Positions 1 through 8,216 of a stretch of 37,912 nucleotides of DNA are shown in pieces (position 1 is the first letter of the stretch; each line of letters starts with the position of its first letter). The notes under the pieces are model-generated. The model saw only the letters and a program-made list of their open reading frames with translations, did no database searches and was not told the origin of the DNA. The stretch is from the NCBI GenBank assembly GCA_030065615.1, contig JASJDR010000049.1, positions 1 to 37,912 of the forward strand, written 5' to 3'. The translations under genes were made by a program, and so were the position numbers. The DNA comes from Xenococcus sp. MO_188.B8. Lineage in GTDB: Bacteria > Cyanobacteriota > Cyanobacteriia > Cyanobacteriales > Xenococcaceae.

Positions 1-79
1 CGAGAATCAAATACTCAATAACTCTGACTTGAATGCGACTTGCTCCTTTTTTCTTCGATTTACGGTCAGGACGGACATA

Positions 80-283
80 TCAAGCTGACGGGGAAACCCC
101 GTCAGTCTTGTCCTCATTAATCCAAGACAAATAAGAATCAGCAATCTCGATTAATCCTTCAATGACGCGAGTTAGAAATGCTGCCTTCAAAGGTTCGCGA
201 TCGCTTGTTTTGATTATTTTACTAATGGCTTTTTGGGTTGATTTGGGAGCTTTAGCAACTTCCTTTTCTAGAGCAGTAGTCAT
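80..283 (-). CDS. Small hypothetical protein
   Basis: An open frame of 67 codons from an ATG at 283, with an in-frame GTG three codons upstream at 292. The product is lysine-rich at its N-terminus and seems helical (a segment around LTRVIEGLIEIADSYLSW). No signal peptide, membrane segment or catalytic motif is visible, and I do not recognise a family. It lies just downstream, in the minus direction, of the decayed hsdM remnant, so it could be an accessory gene of the same lost locus or simply a small orphan. No strong ribosome binding site is seen. Real expression is uncertain. Confidence 0.4.
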   Translation of the reverse strand: MTTALEKEVAKAPKSTQKAISKIIKTSDREPLKAAFLTRVIEGLIEIADSYLSWINEDKTDGVSPSA

Positions 284-453
284 GGGAAGCACCCTGAAAA
301 TATCATGTTTGTTTACGAAGTATTTTAATTATAGACAAAAAACTTGGTGAATAAAAAACTGTCAATGATTTAATTAGGGAAATCGCTTCATCTAATATTG
401 AAGCTAAATTCTGACGGAGATTGGTGTAGTTTATTCATTTGGATAGCATATTA

Positions 454-759
454 CTAATTGCGTGAGACAATATCCTCCGCCGAAACCTGCCAAGCATATT
501 CGTTAACTCGGCGATCGCTATACCAAGCTTTCTCGCGCTCAAACTCCTTAATAGTTAAAGGTTTAGACCGAGAATAGGATTTATAACCTTGGGGATAGGG
601 ATGTTCAAAAAACCAAATTGATTCCGTCTTTTGACCCTTGGTAAAAAATAAAATATTCGTCGCAATACTCGTATAGGGACTAAAAACCCCCTTGGGCAAA
701 CGCACAATGGTATGAAGGTTAAAACTATTTAATAAATCCTTTGGGCTAAGACGACCTGC
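454..759 (-). pseudogene. Type I restriction N6-adenine methyltransferase (hsdM) 3' remnant
   Basis: The frame reads NLHTIVRLPKGVF, then SIATNILFFTKGQ and WFFEHPYPQGYKSYS. These are characteristic of the region after the catalytic core in HsdM (N6_Mtase) proteins, which methylate adenine as part of type I restriction-modification complexes. Only about 100 codons survive, whereas HsdM is usually near 500 residues and its NPPF/NPPY catalytic motif lies further upstream. The frame is closed at 760-762 by TGA, and ends in TAG TAA where family members normally continue past an RNYNLD-like motif. I therefore call it a decayed fragment. No hsdR or hsdS is present nearby. An internal GTG at 705 could start an 83-residue peptide, but function is unlikely. 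Confidence 0.75.
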
Positions 760-1074
760 TCATAACTCCAAAGATTGGCTATATTGTCTGACAAAAATCG
801 CTTGAGTATAGTCGAATAAGCGCAGAACTGCGGAATACAAAGAAATTCTGGCCACTACCGAAAACCTTAAAAAAGTGCATATTAAATAGTAGAGTAGCTA
901 GTAAAAGTAGGGTAAGTAGAAGTAGATACTATACTTATAAGTATTTGCTCTTAAATCAATCTTGACGCTCTATAGGGTCTTGATGGCAGGGATGGTGTAT
1001 CTTTTATTTAGACATAAAGTTCTGGACAGAAACACTAAATTAGAGCGTAAATTAAGTTAATCATACCAACAACA
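760..1074. other. Intergenic region upstream of the ndh operon
   Basis: There is no convincing gene. The left part still resembles degraded coding debris next to the hsdM remnant. Positions about 887-937 form a low-complexity run rich in AGTAG and GTAAG words. The promoter of ndhA must lie here, but the -35/-10 pairs I can see (for example TTGACG at 962) have poor spacing, so I do not call one. Confidence 0.4.
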
Positions 1075-2193
1075 ATGAATTCAGGAATTGATCTTCAAGG
1101 AAGTTTTATCGAAACTCTGAGCGATTTAGGACTCCCCTACGCTCTAGCAAAGGCTCTCTGGTTGCCTTTACCCATGTTATTAATGATAATCGGTTCTACA
1201 GTCGGGGTTTTAGTAGTAGTTTGGCTAGAGCGCAAAATCTCTGCTGCTGCTCAACAACGTATTGGCCCTGAATATGCTGGACCTTTAGGAGTATTACAAC
1301 CAGTTGCCGATGGAATCAAATTAGTATTTAAAGAAGATGTAATTCCCGCTAAAGCTGATCCTTGGTTATTTACTTTGGGGCCTGTTTTGGTAGTTGTTCC
1401 AGTATTTTTGTCCTATTTAATTGTTCCGTTTGGGCAAAATGTTAATATTACCGATTTAAATGTTGGTATTTTTCTCTGGATTGCCCTTTCAAGTATTGCT
1501 CCTATTGGGTTATTGATGTCAGGTTATGCCTCTAACAACAAATACTCATTACTTGGAGGATTAAGAGCTGCAGCCCAATCTATCAGTTATGAAATTCCTT
1601 TAGCATTGGCAGTTTTGGCAGTAGTAATGATGTCTAATAGTCTCAGTACTGTTGATATCGTAGAACAACAATCAGGTTATGGTATTTTGGGCTGGAATAT
1701 CTGGCGACAACCCGTAGGCTTTATTATCTTTTGGATTTCCGCTTTAGCAGAATGCGAACGTCTTCCGTTTGACCTTCCAGAAGCAGAAGAAGAATTAGTT
1801 GCTGGATATCAAACCGAATATACAGGGATGAAATTTGCTTTATTTTATCTTGGTTCTTATATCAATTTAGTATTATCTGCTTTAGTATTTGCGGTTCTGT
1901 ATCTTGGTGGTTGGGAATTTATTGTTCCCCTAGATCAATTTGCGGGCTGGATTGGAGTTAGCGAAACCACACCCTGGTTACAAGTACTCACTGCCTCCTT
2001 GGGTATTATTATGACCCTAATAAAAGCTTATTTTTTGGTCTTTATCGCTGTCCTATTGCGCTGGACAGTACCTCGCGTCCGTATTGATCAATTACTCAAT
2101 CTCGGATGGAAATTCTTACTTCCTGTAGCTTTGGCCAATCTTTTAATTACCGCAGGACTTAAGTTAGCTTTCCCCATCGCTTTTGGCGGATGA
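1075..2193 (+). CDS. ndhA: NAD(P)H-quinone oxidoreductase subunit 1 (NdhA)
   Basis: The 372-residue product is the NuoH/ND1-type membrane subunit of cyanobacterial NDH-1. It forms much of the plastoquinone chamber at the junction of the thylakoid membrane arm and the peripheral arm, supporting respiration and cyclic electron flow. It shows about eight hydrophobic segments, the early motif [19 protein letters not shown], and the acidic quinone-chamber loop [17 protein letters not shown], all hallmarks of the family. Length is normal. The ATG is preceded by no obvious Shine-Dalgarno, which is common in cyanobacteria. It is first in an ndhA-ndhI-ndhG-ndhE order, 44 bp before ndhI. Confidence 0.98.
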   Translation: MNSGIDLQGSFIETLSDLGLPYALAKALWLPLPMLLMIIGSTVGVLVVVWLERKISAAAQQRIGPEYAGPLGVLQPVADGIKLVFKEDVIPAKADPWLFTLGPVLVVVPVFLSYLIVPFGQNVNITDLNVGIFLWIALSSIAPIGLLMSGYASNNKYSLLGGLRAAAQSISYEIPLALAVLAVVMMSNSLSTVDIVEQQSGYGILGWNIWRQPVGFIIFWISALAECERLPFDLPEAEEELVAGYQTEYTGMKFALFYLGSYINLVLSALVFAVLYLGGWEFIVPLDQFAGWIGVSETTPWLQVLTASLGIIMTLIKAYFLVFIAVLLRWTVPRVRIDQLLNLGWKFLLPVALANLLITAGLKLAFPIAFGG

Positions 2194-2237
2194 ATACAAT
2201 GATTACTAACCAGTGAAACAACTAACAATCAAAGAAA

Positions 2238-2816
2238 ATGTTTAAAGTACTGAAACAAGTTCAAGATTACGCAAAAGAAAGCTTGCAAGCTGCTAAGTAT
2301 ATTGGTCAAGGATTATCTGTAACTTTTGACCATATGCAACGCCGACCTGTTACCGTACAGTATCCTTACGAAAAAGTTATTCCCTCAGAACGTTATCGTG
2401 GTCGGATTCACTACGAATTTGATAAATGTATTGCCTGTGAGGTTTGCGTTCGTGTTTGTCCGATTAATCTTCCAGTAGTAGATTGGGAATTTGACAAAAA
2501 GGCGAAAAAGAAAAAGCTTAATCATTACAGTATTGATTTTGGGGTTTGTATCTTTTGCGGCAACTGTGTCGAATACTGTCCCACCAACTGTCTTTCTATG
2601 ACAGAAGAATATGAGTTAGCCTCTTATGATCGCCATGAACTAAACTACGATAGTGTAGCCTTGGGACGTTTGCCTTACAAGGTTACTCAAGATCCCGCGG
2701 TAACACCTTTGAGAGAGTTAGCCTATTTACCTAAAGGAGTTATGGACCCTCATGATCTTCCTGCTGGTTCTAAACGTTCTGGAAAGCGTCCAGAAGAGAT
2801 TGTAGATAATAAGTAA
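2238..2816 (+). CDS. ndhI: NAD(P)H-quinone oxidoreductase subunit I (NdhI), 2x[4Fe-4S]
   Basis: The 192-residue ferredoxin-like subunit of NDH-1 carries electrons through two [4Fe-4S] clusters in the peripheral arm towards plastoquinone. Two complete CxxCxxCxxxCP motifs are visible: Cys64/67/70/74 ([12 protein letters not shown]) and Cys104/107/110/114 ([12 protein letters not shown]). An amphipathic N-terminal helix precedes a typical [11 protein letters not shown] entry. Length and motif spacing match the TYKY/NuoI family. It sits between ndhA and ndhG, with only 11 bp to the ndhG start, and is clearly co-transcribed. No anomalies. Confidence 0.98.
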   Translation: MFKVLKQVQDYAKESLQAAKYIGQGLSVTFDHMQRRPVTVQYPYEKVIPSERYRGRIHYEFDKCIACEVCVRVCPINLPVVDWEFDKKAKKKKLNHYSIDFGVCIFCGNCVEYCPTNCLSMTEEYELASYDRHELNYDSVALGRLPYKVTQDPAVTPLRELAYLPKGVMDPHDLPAGSKRSGKRPEEIVDNK

Positions 2817-2827
2817 AGGAGAAATCA

Positions 2828-3442
2828 GTGACCTTAGCAGAAGGCGTTCAAATAGTTTCTTTTGGTATTTTAACCATCATGATGATAGGGGCAGCTTTAG
2901 GAGTTGTTCTCTTATCTAACATTGTCCACTCCGCTTTTTTACTAGCGGGGGTGTTCTTAAGTATTTCGGGAATGTATATTCTTCTGAATGGAGATTTTGT
3001 TGCCGCAGCGCAGATTTTAATCTATGTTGGGGCAGTGAATGTCTTGATTTTATTTGCCATCATGCTGGTGAATAAGCGAGAAGATTTTTCCCAAATTCCT
3101 GGCCGTTGGATACGTAAGGTCGCCACTGCTGTTGTTTGTTTTGGGCTATTTGCTCTGTTATCAACAATGGTATTAGTTACTCCTTGGTCAGAAAATACCG
3201 CTTCTCCTGCAGTAATTGGCAATACTGTGGTGGAAATCGGTGAACATTTCTTTAGTGATTTTCTCTTACCTTTTGAGTTAGCCTCGGTTCTGTTATTAAT
3301 GGCAATGGTGGGAGCAATTATTCTGGCTCGTCGAGATCTGATTCCTGAGCCAGTAGCAAAACAAGAAACGATTTCTACCAGTCTGACTTTACCAGAACGT
3401 CCTCGGGAATTGACGTCTTTGGGTGAGTCGTCTGAATCTTAA
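2828..3442 (+). CDS. ndhG: NAD(P)H-quinone oxidoreductase subunit 6 (NdhG)
   Basis: The 204-residue membrane subunit of NDH-1 (NuoJ/ND6 family) has five hydrophobic segments. The family signature is in the third helix (AAQILIYVGAVNVLILFAIML), followed by a long polar stretch and a fifth helix before a hydrophilic tail. The start is GTG at 2828, supported by a strong AAGGAG at 2816-2821 that overlaps the end of ndhI. It is directly downstream of ndhI. The usual next gene, ndhE, is separated from it by an unusually long 553-bp repeat-filled gap. Confidence 0.97.
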   Translation: MTLAEGVQIVSFGILTIMMIGAALGVVLLSNIVHSAFLLAGVFLSISGMYILLNGDFVAAAQILIYVGAVNVLILFAIMLVNKREDFSQIPGRWIRKVATAVVCFGLFALLSTMVLVTPWSENTASPAVIGNTVVEIGEHFFSDFLLPFELASVLLLMAMVGAIILARRDLIPEPVAKQETISTSLTLPERPRELTSLGESSES

Positions 3443-3995
3443 GGCTGAGGGCTGCCCTAAAGGATACTGCTTCGCACGCCCCGAAGTTAGCGCTAAAGCA
3501 TACCGCTCCGCATATCCTTTAGGATAAGGGCTGAAGGGTTAATTTTCCTTATTCCCTCTTTTATTTAAGCCCTACCCTATCAATAGAGAAAAAAGCTTGA
3601 AAACGTCAGAGAGACCCCGCCGTAAAAGCGGTCAGACCCCGCGGAGGTTTCCTCCGTTTACCCAGCTCCGTGTTCTGGGCAAGGGAACGCTGACCAAGAG
3701 AGCGATGTGACCCTGCTGTTTATCCAGAGCACCGATCTGTTTACCCAGCTCCGTGTTCTGGGGACAAGCCAAGCTCCGTGTTCTGGGCTTCGTAAGCAGC
3801 TAAGGAAGCGGTCAGACCCCGCGTCGGCGTAAGCGGTCAGACCCCGCGCCGCCGTTATCCGAAGGTGTATCCTTTAGGGCAGGCGCAAGGGAACGCTCAC
3901 CGAGCAAGGGAATGCTGACCAAGAGACGCGCATCAAGACAAGACGGGGCTTCCTCTAACTTCGTAAAAATAACTAGAAAGGAGAATTAATAAACT
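3443..3995. repeat. Mosaic of short repeat cassettes inside the ndh operon
   Basis: This 553-bp gap between ndhG and ndhE is built from re-used modules. AGCGGTCAGACCCCGCG occurs at 3627-3643, 3807-3823 and 3832-3848. CCAGCTCCGTGTTCTGGG is at 3662-3679 and 3745-3762, with a shorter copy at 3772-3787. AAGGGAACGCT/AAGGGAATGCT with CACC/GACC follows at about 3681, 3887 and 3907. TATCCTTTAGGATA (3513-3526) and variants recur at about 3455 and 3869. Several modules are imperfect palindromes able to form hairpins. The same modules, inverted and reordered, occur at 31621-31731. No open frame of note. The segment is GC-rich compared with its flanks and looks inserted. The ndhE ribosome binding site AAAGGAG is at 3977-3983. 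Confidence 0.85.
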
Positions 3996-4301
3996 GTGCA
4001 ACTCGAATATTTTTTGTTATTAGGTGCTGCGTTATTCTGCATTGGAATCTATGGTTTAGTTACCAGCCGTAATGCAGTACGAGTATTGATGTCGATCGAA
4101 TTGATGCTGAATGCAGTCAACCTTAATTTAATGGGATTTTCTAATTTCTTAGATGCGGGTGAGATTAAAGGTCAGATTTTTACGGTGTTTGTAATTACAG
4201 TCGCCGCCGCAGAAGCCGCAGTTGGTTTAGCTATTGTGTTGGCAATTTACCGTAACCGCGACACGATTGATATGGAACAGTTCAATCTTTTGAAATGGTA
4301 A
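3996..4301 (+). CDS. ndhE: NAD(P)H-quinone oxidoreductase subunit 4L (NdhE)
   Basis: The 101-residue NuoK/ND4L-type subunit of the NDH-1 membrane arm has three transmembrane helices. The second helix contains the conserved glutamate ([14 protein letters not shown]) and the third carries [12 protein letters not shown], both important for proton translocation in this family. The start is GTG at 3996, chosen because AAAGGAG lies 12 nt upstream and the N-terminus then aligns with the family ([17 protein letters not shown]). It closes the operon and is followed by an intrinsic terminator. The repeat mosaic upstream may weaken or process the ndhG-ndhE transcript (inference). Confidence 0.97.
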   Translation: MQLEYFLLLGAALFCIGIYGLVTSRNAVRVLMSIELMLNAVNLNLMGFSNFLDAGEIKGQIFTVFVITVAAAEAAVGLAIVLAIYRNRDTIDMEQFNLLKW

Positions 4302-4372
4302 TTTTTTAGTCGATCTGTTGCTTAAAAAATGAGCAAAATTACCTAAAAATATAACGATAATAATGTTTTCTG

Positions 4373-4406
4373 TCTTCCTTTAAATTTTAAATAAAGGAAG
4401 ATTTTT
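4373..4406 (+). terminator. Intrinsic terminator of the ndh operon
   Basis: A perfect 10-bp stem (TCTTCCTTTA at 4373-4382 with TAAAGGAAGA at 4392-4401) has a 9-nt loop and is followed by a T run. It lies 72 bp after the ndhE stop and just before the convergent SLOG gene. Confidence 0.85.
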
Positions 4407-4429
4407 CATTTGAAAAAAATAATAAGTGT

Positions 4430-5260
4430 TTAAATATGTTTAAGCTCTTCTGAAATGTCTAAAATAATTTTTTGCATGAGCAAAGGATAACTATCAAAAC
4501 TTTCTAACTCTTCATATCTTAAACCCGATTCTTTGGAATATTTTTTTCTATTATTTTTCGCTAATTCTTTTGCATATCCTCCTGGTGCTCCTATACAATA
4601 TTTAGGACGAGAAGGATATTTTAAGCTAAATAGTTCATATTCTGCATTAACTCCTTGCATTCCTCCAATAAACACCGCAGCGAAAGGATCTTTCTGTAAA
4701 ATCGTGATACGCATTCTTAATAAGCTTTCTGCTTTAGCCGGTTTGTTCTCTTCAGCATGTTCTATCATCTTTTTGACAATCTCTTTTTCATCTTCAATAG
4801 TAATTTCGGTTTTTAGTTCACGAATCATTGCCCTCAATTTCTCTTCACTTGACGATTCGACTTCAGGAGTCCATATAGGTTTCCCATATTTGTTTTGATA
4901 CAATTCCTTCGTTGCATCCGTAAGCTTATCTTTATAGAATTCTGATTGGCAGATAATAACAGGTAAGCCGTCAGTTTCCTCGATATTAGTTCTTTCTTCT
5001 AATGAGTCTGGCAAATATTCTTTTGCAATTGATAATACTAAAGGAGTAATTGTGGGATGTCCCCCAAAAATAAGTTTACCTCCAGCGGAAAGAACAGCAC
5101 GAACAAGTGCATTAACTGCATCAGTAATATCATCCGGTGAATACTTTCTAAAAAATTTCTGCTCCTTTTCTCGATCTTTTCTTGGAAAACTTGCAGATAG
5201 AAAGATAACTCTACCTTTAAGCAAATTTTGTATTTTTTTGATATCCAATTCACTCATCAT
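4430..5260 (-). CDS. SLOG-family nucleotide-ligand sensor, partner of the TIR gene
   Basis: The 276-residue product looks like a SLOG protein (SMF/DprA-LOG Rossmann-like superfamily, closest in my reading to SLOG cluster 3). Support comes from the N-terminal strand and loop RVIFLSASFPRK, the helix DAVNALVRAVLSAGGKLIFGGHP followed by ITPLVL, and a C-terminal AAVFIGGMQGVNAEYELF motif. SLOG domains bind NAD-derived or nucleotide second messengers; in Thoeris, ThsA uses one to sense a cyclic ADP-ribose made by a TIR protein. The gene overlaps the 3' end of the upstream TIR gene by 11 bp and has a perfect AGGAGG upstream, so the pair is translationally coupled. No effector domain (SIR2, membrane, nuclease) is visible, so its own activity is unknown. 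An alternative ATG is at 5257. Confidence 0.75.
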   Translation of the reverse strand: MMSELDIKKIQNLLKGRVIFLSASFPRKDREKEQKFFRKYSPDDITDAVNALVRAVLSAGGKLIFGGHPTITPLVLSIAKEYLPDSLEERTNIEETDGLPVIICQSEFYKDKLTDATKELYQNKYGKPIWTPEVESSSEEKLRAMIRELKTEITIEDEKEIVKKMIEHAEENKPAKAESLLRMRITILQKDPFAAVFIGGMQGVNAEYELFSLKYPSRPKYCIGAPGGYAKELAKNNRKKYSKESGLRYEELESFDSYPLLMQKIILDISEELKHI

Positions 5261-6461
5261 TACTTGATCCTCCTAATATTTCGTTTAGTTTATATAGAAG
5301 AAAATCTTCATCGTACATCTGGGACTTACGAAATTTACGTACCCAATCTAGAAGGTTTTCTTTATTCTCTTGAATTGGTAGTTTTGTATGAAAGAGTATT
5401 TTATTTTGTGGCTTAATCGTTTCAGAGCTTTTCCAGGTATCTAGCTTAAATAAGTCGTAAACATCAGGGATTCTTGGAACAAAATTAAGATAATAATAAT
5501 GGTCTAATGCTGTGTTATTTTTAATAATTAAAGATGTCACTTTCTCAAAATTCCAATCTACGTTTCGAGCTTCTAATTCATATATAACACCAGACATAAG
5601 ATTTCGAAGTCTTCGTAAAATTGCATTTGCATGAAAGAACTCTATTTTGCTGATAATCTCCTCAAGCTGTGATGAAGAAACTGTATTGTCAGGCTTATGG
5701 AATTCAGATTTCTCAATCTCAAATCTGTGATTTAGTAAGTCTCTAGATAAAGGACTATTTGGTCGCAAAACGTCTGGCCATGATAATGATAGTAATCCCA
5801 TTCTTTGCTTTAATGCAAATAGTATTTCGTATTCTACCCATTTCGATTGTAAAGCATTTGGGGATTCAATCAGTAGGAGAAAATCCATATTTGAAAGTTC
5901 TGTCTCTATTCTTTCTTGAAAATCGACTACTCCCTGTTGGATAGAATATAAGTCGAGGAAAACTTGAAAACCTCTTTTGCTTAACGCTTCCCAAATTTGA
6001 TCAGCTAATTTAGCACTATCTTTTCTAGAATAACTAATAAATAGTTTTCTCTTTTCATATGTTGTTAAAAGTCGGAGTATTAATGTAATCGCAACTGATT
6101 TAAAAGAATAGCTATTATTTAACGATAACGCATTCACCTTTCTTAATGTTGCAGGAATTAACTCATTAGCTTGTTCGATATCTTTTACAAGAGGTACGAT
6201 ATCTACTCTGTTATTGATTAACAATTCCATACTTTTTTTGCAACTCTCACTTTTTTTACTTTCAAAAGTTGCAATATATAGCCCAATAGAAAATTGTTTG
6301 TCAGTAATTAGTATAGTCTCTGAAGGATTTTCTACAATTTCTAAGGGATAAGATTTCAATGGAAGTTGTTTCCATAGATCTTCTATTTTTTCTTTGAGTT
6401 GTAAAAAATGTTTTTGTTCTTGGTGAATTATATAGATTCTATATGGTATTGCTTTTTTCAT
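5250..6461 (-). CDS. TIR-domain protein (candidate NAD-processing immune enzyme)
   Basis: The 403-residue protein has a clear TIR domain at about 138-265. It opens with KLFISYSRKDSAKLADQIWEAL, continues with GFQVFLDLYSIQQG, and has the helix SKWVEYEILFAL in which Glu212 (W208xxxE212) sits at the catalytic position of NAD-cleaving TIR enzymes. Residues 5-135 form a separate alpha/beta region (IYIIHQEQ, VDIVPLVKDIEQAN, IPATLRKVNAL) resembling a degenerate second TIR-like fold; this is inference. The C-terminal ~130 residues are unrecognised. TIR proteins with SLOG partners make or respond to ADP-ribose-derived signals in anti-phage abortive infection (Thoeris). This gene precedes and overlaps the SLOG gene. 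AT-rich codon use differs from the ndh genes, suggesting transfer. Confidence 0.85.
   Translation of the reverse strand: MKKAIPYRIYIIHQEQKHFLQLKEKIEDLWKQLPLKSYPLEIVENPSETILITDKQFSIGLYIATFESKKSESCKKSMELLINNRVDIVPLVKDIEQANELIPATLRKVNALSLNNSYSFKSVAITLILRLLTTYEKRKLFISYSRKDSAKLADQIWEALSKRGFQVFLDLYSIQQGVVDFQERIETELSNMDFLLLIESPNALQSKWVEYEILFALKQRMGLLSLSWPDVLRPNSPLSRDLLNHRFEIEKSEFHKPDNTVSSSQLEEIISKIEFFHANAILRRLRNLMSGVIYELEARNVDWNFEKVTSLIIKNNTALDHYYYLNFVPRIPDVYDLFKLDTWKSSETIKPQNKILFHTKLPIQENKENLLDWVRKFRKSQMYDEDFLLYKLNEILGGSSNDE
5269..5274 (-). promoter_or_regulatory. Consensus ribosome binding site for the SLOG gene inside the TIR gene
   Basis: AGGAGG (minus strand) is embedded in the last codons of the TIR gene, 8 nt before the SLOG ATG. 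Most genes in this window lack such a perfect site, so strong coupled translation of the second gene is implied. Confidence 0.75.
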
Positions 6462-6892
6462 TGGATATTACCCAAAAGTTATGCTTTTAAACATAATCAT
6501 TCAATCTTGAATCGTCAATTTGCTCATTCATTATCGCACTTTTTGATTACGCGATCGCGTTATAAAGAGAGGGCGAGCACGCTTAAGAAGTTCACAGTAA
6601 AAGCGATCGCTGATTCTAATGGTTATGCGATCACGATTTTATTTCTCAGCTTAGAAATATTAAGCTATATTCCCTGAATTCCTTCAACAATAGGATCTTG
6701 AGACATTGGGATCTTGGTACATTTTAACTCTTTATAAGTTCCTGAGCTGTACAAATTGCTGGAGGCTTTTAGCCTGATTTTATCACTGGCAATTTACAGA
6801 AAAGCGATCACTAAAAACGTCAAAATTAAGATTAGCAAGCAATTCTAGCAATAGTAATATTTTCGAGAGGTATATGCTTTCTTCTATTCCGC
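6462..6892. other. Intergenic region upstream of the TIR gene
   Basis: No supported gene. The part next to 6461 must hold the promoter of the TIR-SLOG pair. Several HIP1-like words (GCGATCGC, GCGATCAC) lie at about 6549-6635. The rest is AT-rich with short broken frames. Confidence 0.4.
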
Positions 6893-7297
6893 CTATAAAT
6901 TGATCTCTAGAACCGTATCACTGCGCACTTTACTATTAAATCCAGTTGCAATGTCTTCTCCTATTACTTCCACAGATTCCGAGGTATTGATAGTAACTCC
7001 TCTCCCAGTCTCATACCTATAGTCATTGCTACAATTGCTGAACCTTCAGTTACTCTAAGAGTTCTTCCCTGGATTTGAATATTACCACTGCCACTATTAC
7101 TGGCATCAACTGCTGCTCTTTGGGAGAGAGAAATATCTTGAAACTCTGAAACTCCCTCGTAACCCAGCGTCCAACCTGGATTAGGAGGAAAAAGATTAAC
7201 TTGTCCTTCTCCTGCCACACTTCCTAACTCAATTCTTCCTGACTCCGCTGTTAAATTTGCTCCTTTTAAAGTAGTTTGAAAACCTTGCAGCCCAAAG
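6893..7297 (-). pseudogene. Two-partner secretion exoprotein (haemagglutinin-type) C-terminal remnant
   Basis: One frame (7297 to about 7005) reads GFQTTLKGANLTAESGRIELGSVAGEG and GWTLGYEGVSEFQDISLSQ, typical of the beta-helical passenger of large cyanobacterial S-layer/FHA-like secreted proteins. After EGSAIVAMTIG the coding signal shifts frame and continues as GVTINTSESVEVIGEDIATG up to a TAG at 6893-6895. The full-length relatives are thousands of residues long, so this is a ~130-codon frameshifted leftover. It is joined directly to an unrelated TPR remnant, implying a deletion between two genes. Confidence 0.75.
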
Positions 7298-7549
7298 CTA
7301 AATTGCGATCGCATTTTCCGCTTTTTCCGATTCACCCAATTCCTGATAAGCTGAGGCGATATAGTTGAAAGCTTGGACTTGCTTGAGAGATTTTCCCTGT
7401 TTTTGATAAGTTACCAGAGCCTCTTGCTATAACAGCTTCGGCAAACTGTCCCGCTTGAAAATATTGTTTTTCTTGTTGCAACGGATTGAAAGACTCTAGA
7501 TTTTGTGAGGATTGGGATAAATTGAAGAAGGAATTTTGTGGTTGGCGAG
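7298..7549 (-). pseudogene. TPR (CHAT-type) protein remnant
   Basis: On the minus strand one frame reads NPLQQEKQYFQAGQFAEAV. After a frameshift it continues EALVTYQKQGKSLKQVQAF and NYIASAYQELGESEKAENAIAI before a TAG at 7298-7300. These are the first TPR units of the TPR-CHAT proteins often found beside FHA-like exoprotein genes in cyanobacteria. The frameshift, the immediate stop and the fusion point to the exoprotein remnant show that it is dead. Confidence 0.65.
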
Positions 7550-7795
7550 CGCATACAATTATTCCCCCTTGCTCAAAATCTCTTGACTAGGGGTAGGTTC
7601 TCTTGTCTTTTTTTTGCGAAGCTATTGTTAAATTCATGTTTCTTATTTGCTAAATTAAAACTAATTATGATCTTCCTCTTCAGTAAGTTTTTGAAGATTT
7701 TATTGACTTCCTTAGTACCTTATCAACATTTTATTATTATGCAGGAAATTATTTAAGTTAATCAAGAATTATAATTCTATTCTTTTATTAGTAGT
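7550..7795. other. AT-rich spacer between remnants
   Basis: I see no supported gene. The open stretch in this interval is low-complexity and hydrophobic by base composition. It separates the exoprotein/TPR debris from the nuclease remnant. Confidence 0.35.
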
Positions 7796-8124
7796 AATGG
7801 GCAAATAAATACAATTGATCGGGGTAAAATTTCAGTACCTCAATATATCTGGAAGGTTATCTTAATTTAAAATTGAGAATCTGGAGAAGTAAAAGCGAGC
7901 AGCGAAGTCACTGCATGGCCTTGCAAAGCGAGGTGCTAAGCTTGCTGTAAAGTGGATCTTCTCAAGATATCAGTAATTATACTTAACTCATAGAAAAACT
8001 AAAAACAGATTGAACAGATTAGATCGTTACTTTTGATAAACTTGAGAGTATAACAGGCTATGATTTCTTCGCTTATTTAAGCAATGATGTGGAATTAGAA
8101 ATAGAAAGTAAAGTTTATCAATAA
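7796..8124 (+). pseudogene. DNA/RNA non-specific endonuclease (NUC1) 3' remnant
   Basis: Two pieces in the same orientation match the end of bacterial NUC1-family nucleases. Piece one (7796-7870) reads GQINTIDRGKISVPQYIWKV, like the family's NGRITVPAYTWKVVL strand. Piece two (8032-8124) reads FDKLESITGYDFFAYLSNDVE, like the closing IEAITGYDFLSNLP segment. The DNA between them is scrambled and the catalytic DRGH region is missing upstream. A secreted nuclease gene has therefore been deleted down to its tail. Each piece is short, so the family call rests on two conserved motifs in the right order. Confidence 0.6.
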
Positions 8125-8216
8125 AAGTTTATCAATAAATGTAATGAAGTTTTTTTACAATACTAATAGTCTATTAAAAAACTATATTTTTTTTGATTTT
8201 AATAACTTTTCAAATT

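Noticed and set aside
162..350. Plus-strand 62-codon frame opposite the first small gene
   Set aside because: It lies antisense to the minus-strand frame, which has better codon character; no ribosome binding site.
3600..3960. Possible CRISPR array in the ndhG-ndhE gap
   Set aside because: The repeats are of several kinds, irregularly spaced and partly palindromic; there are no uniform spacers and no cas genes nearby.
7538..7756. Plus-strand 72-codon hydrophobic frame
   Set aside because: Phe/Leu-rich because of AT-rich DNA, overlaps the TPR remnant on the other strand, no recognisable motif.
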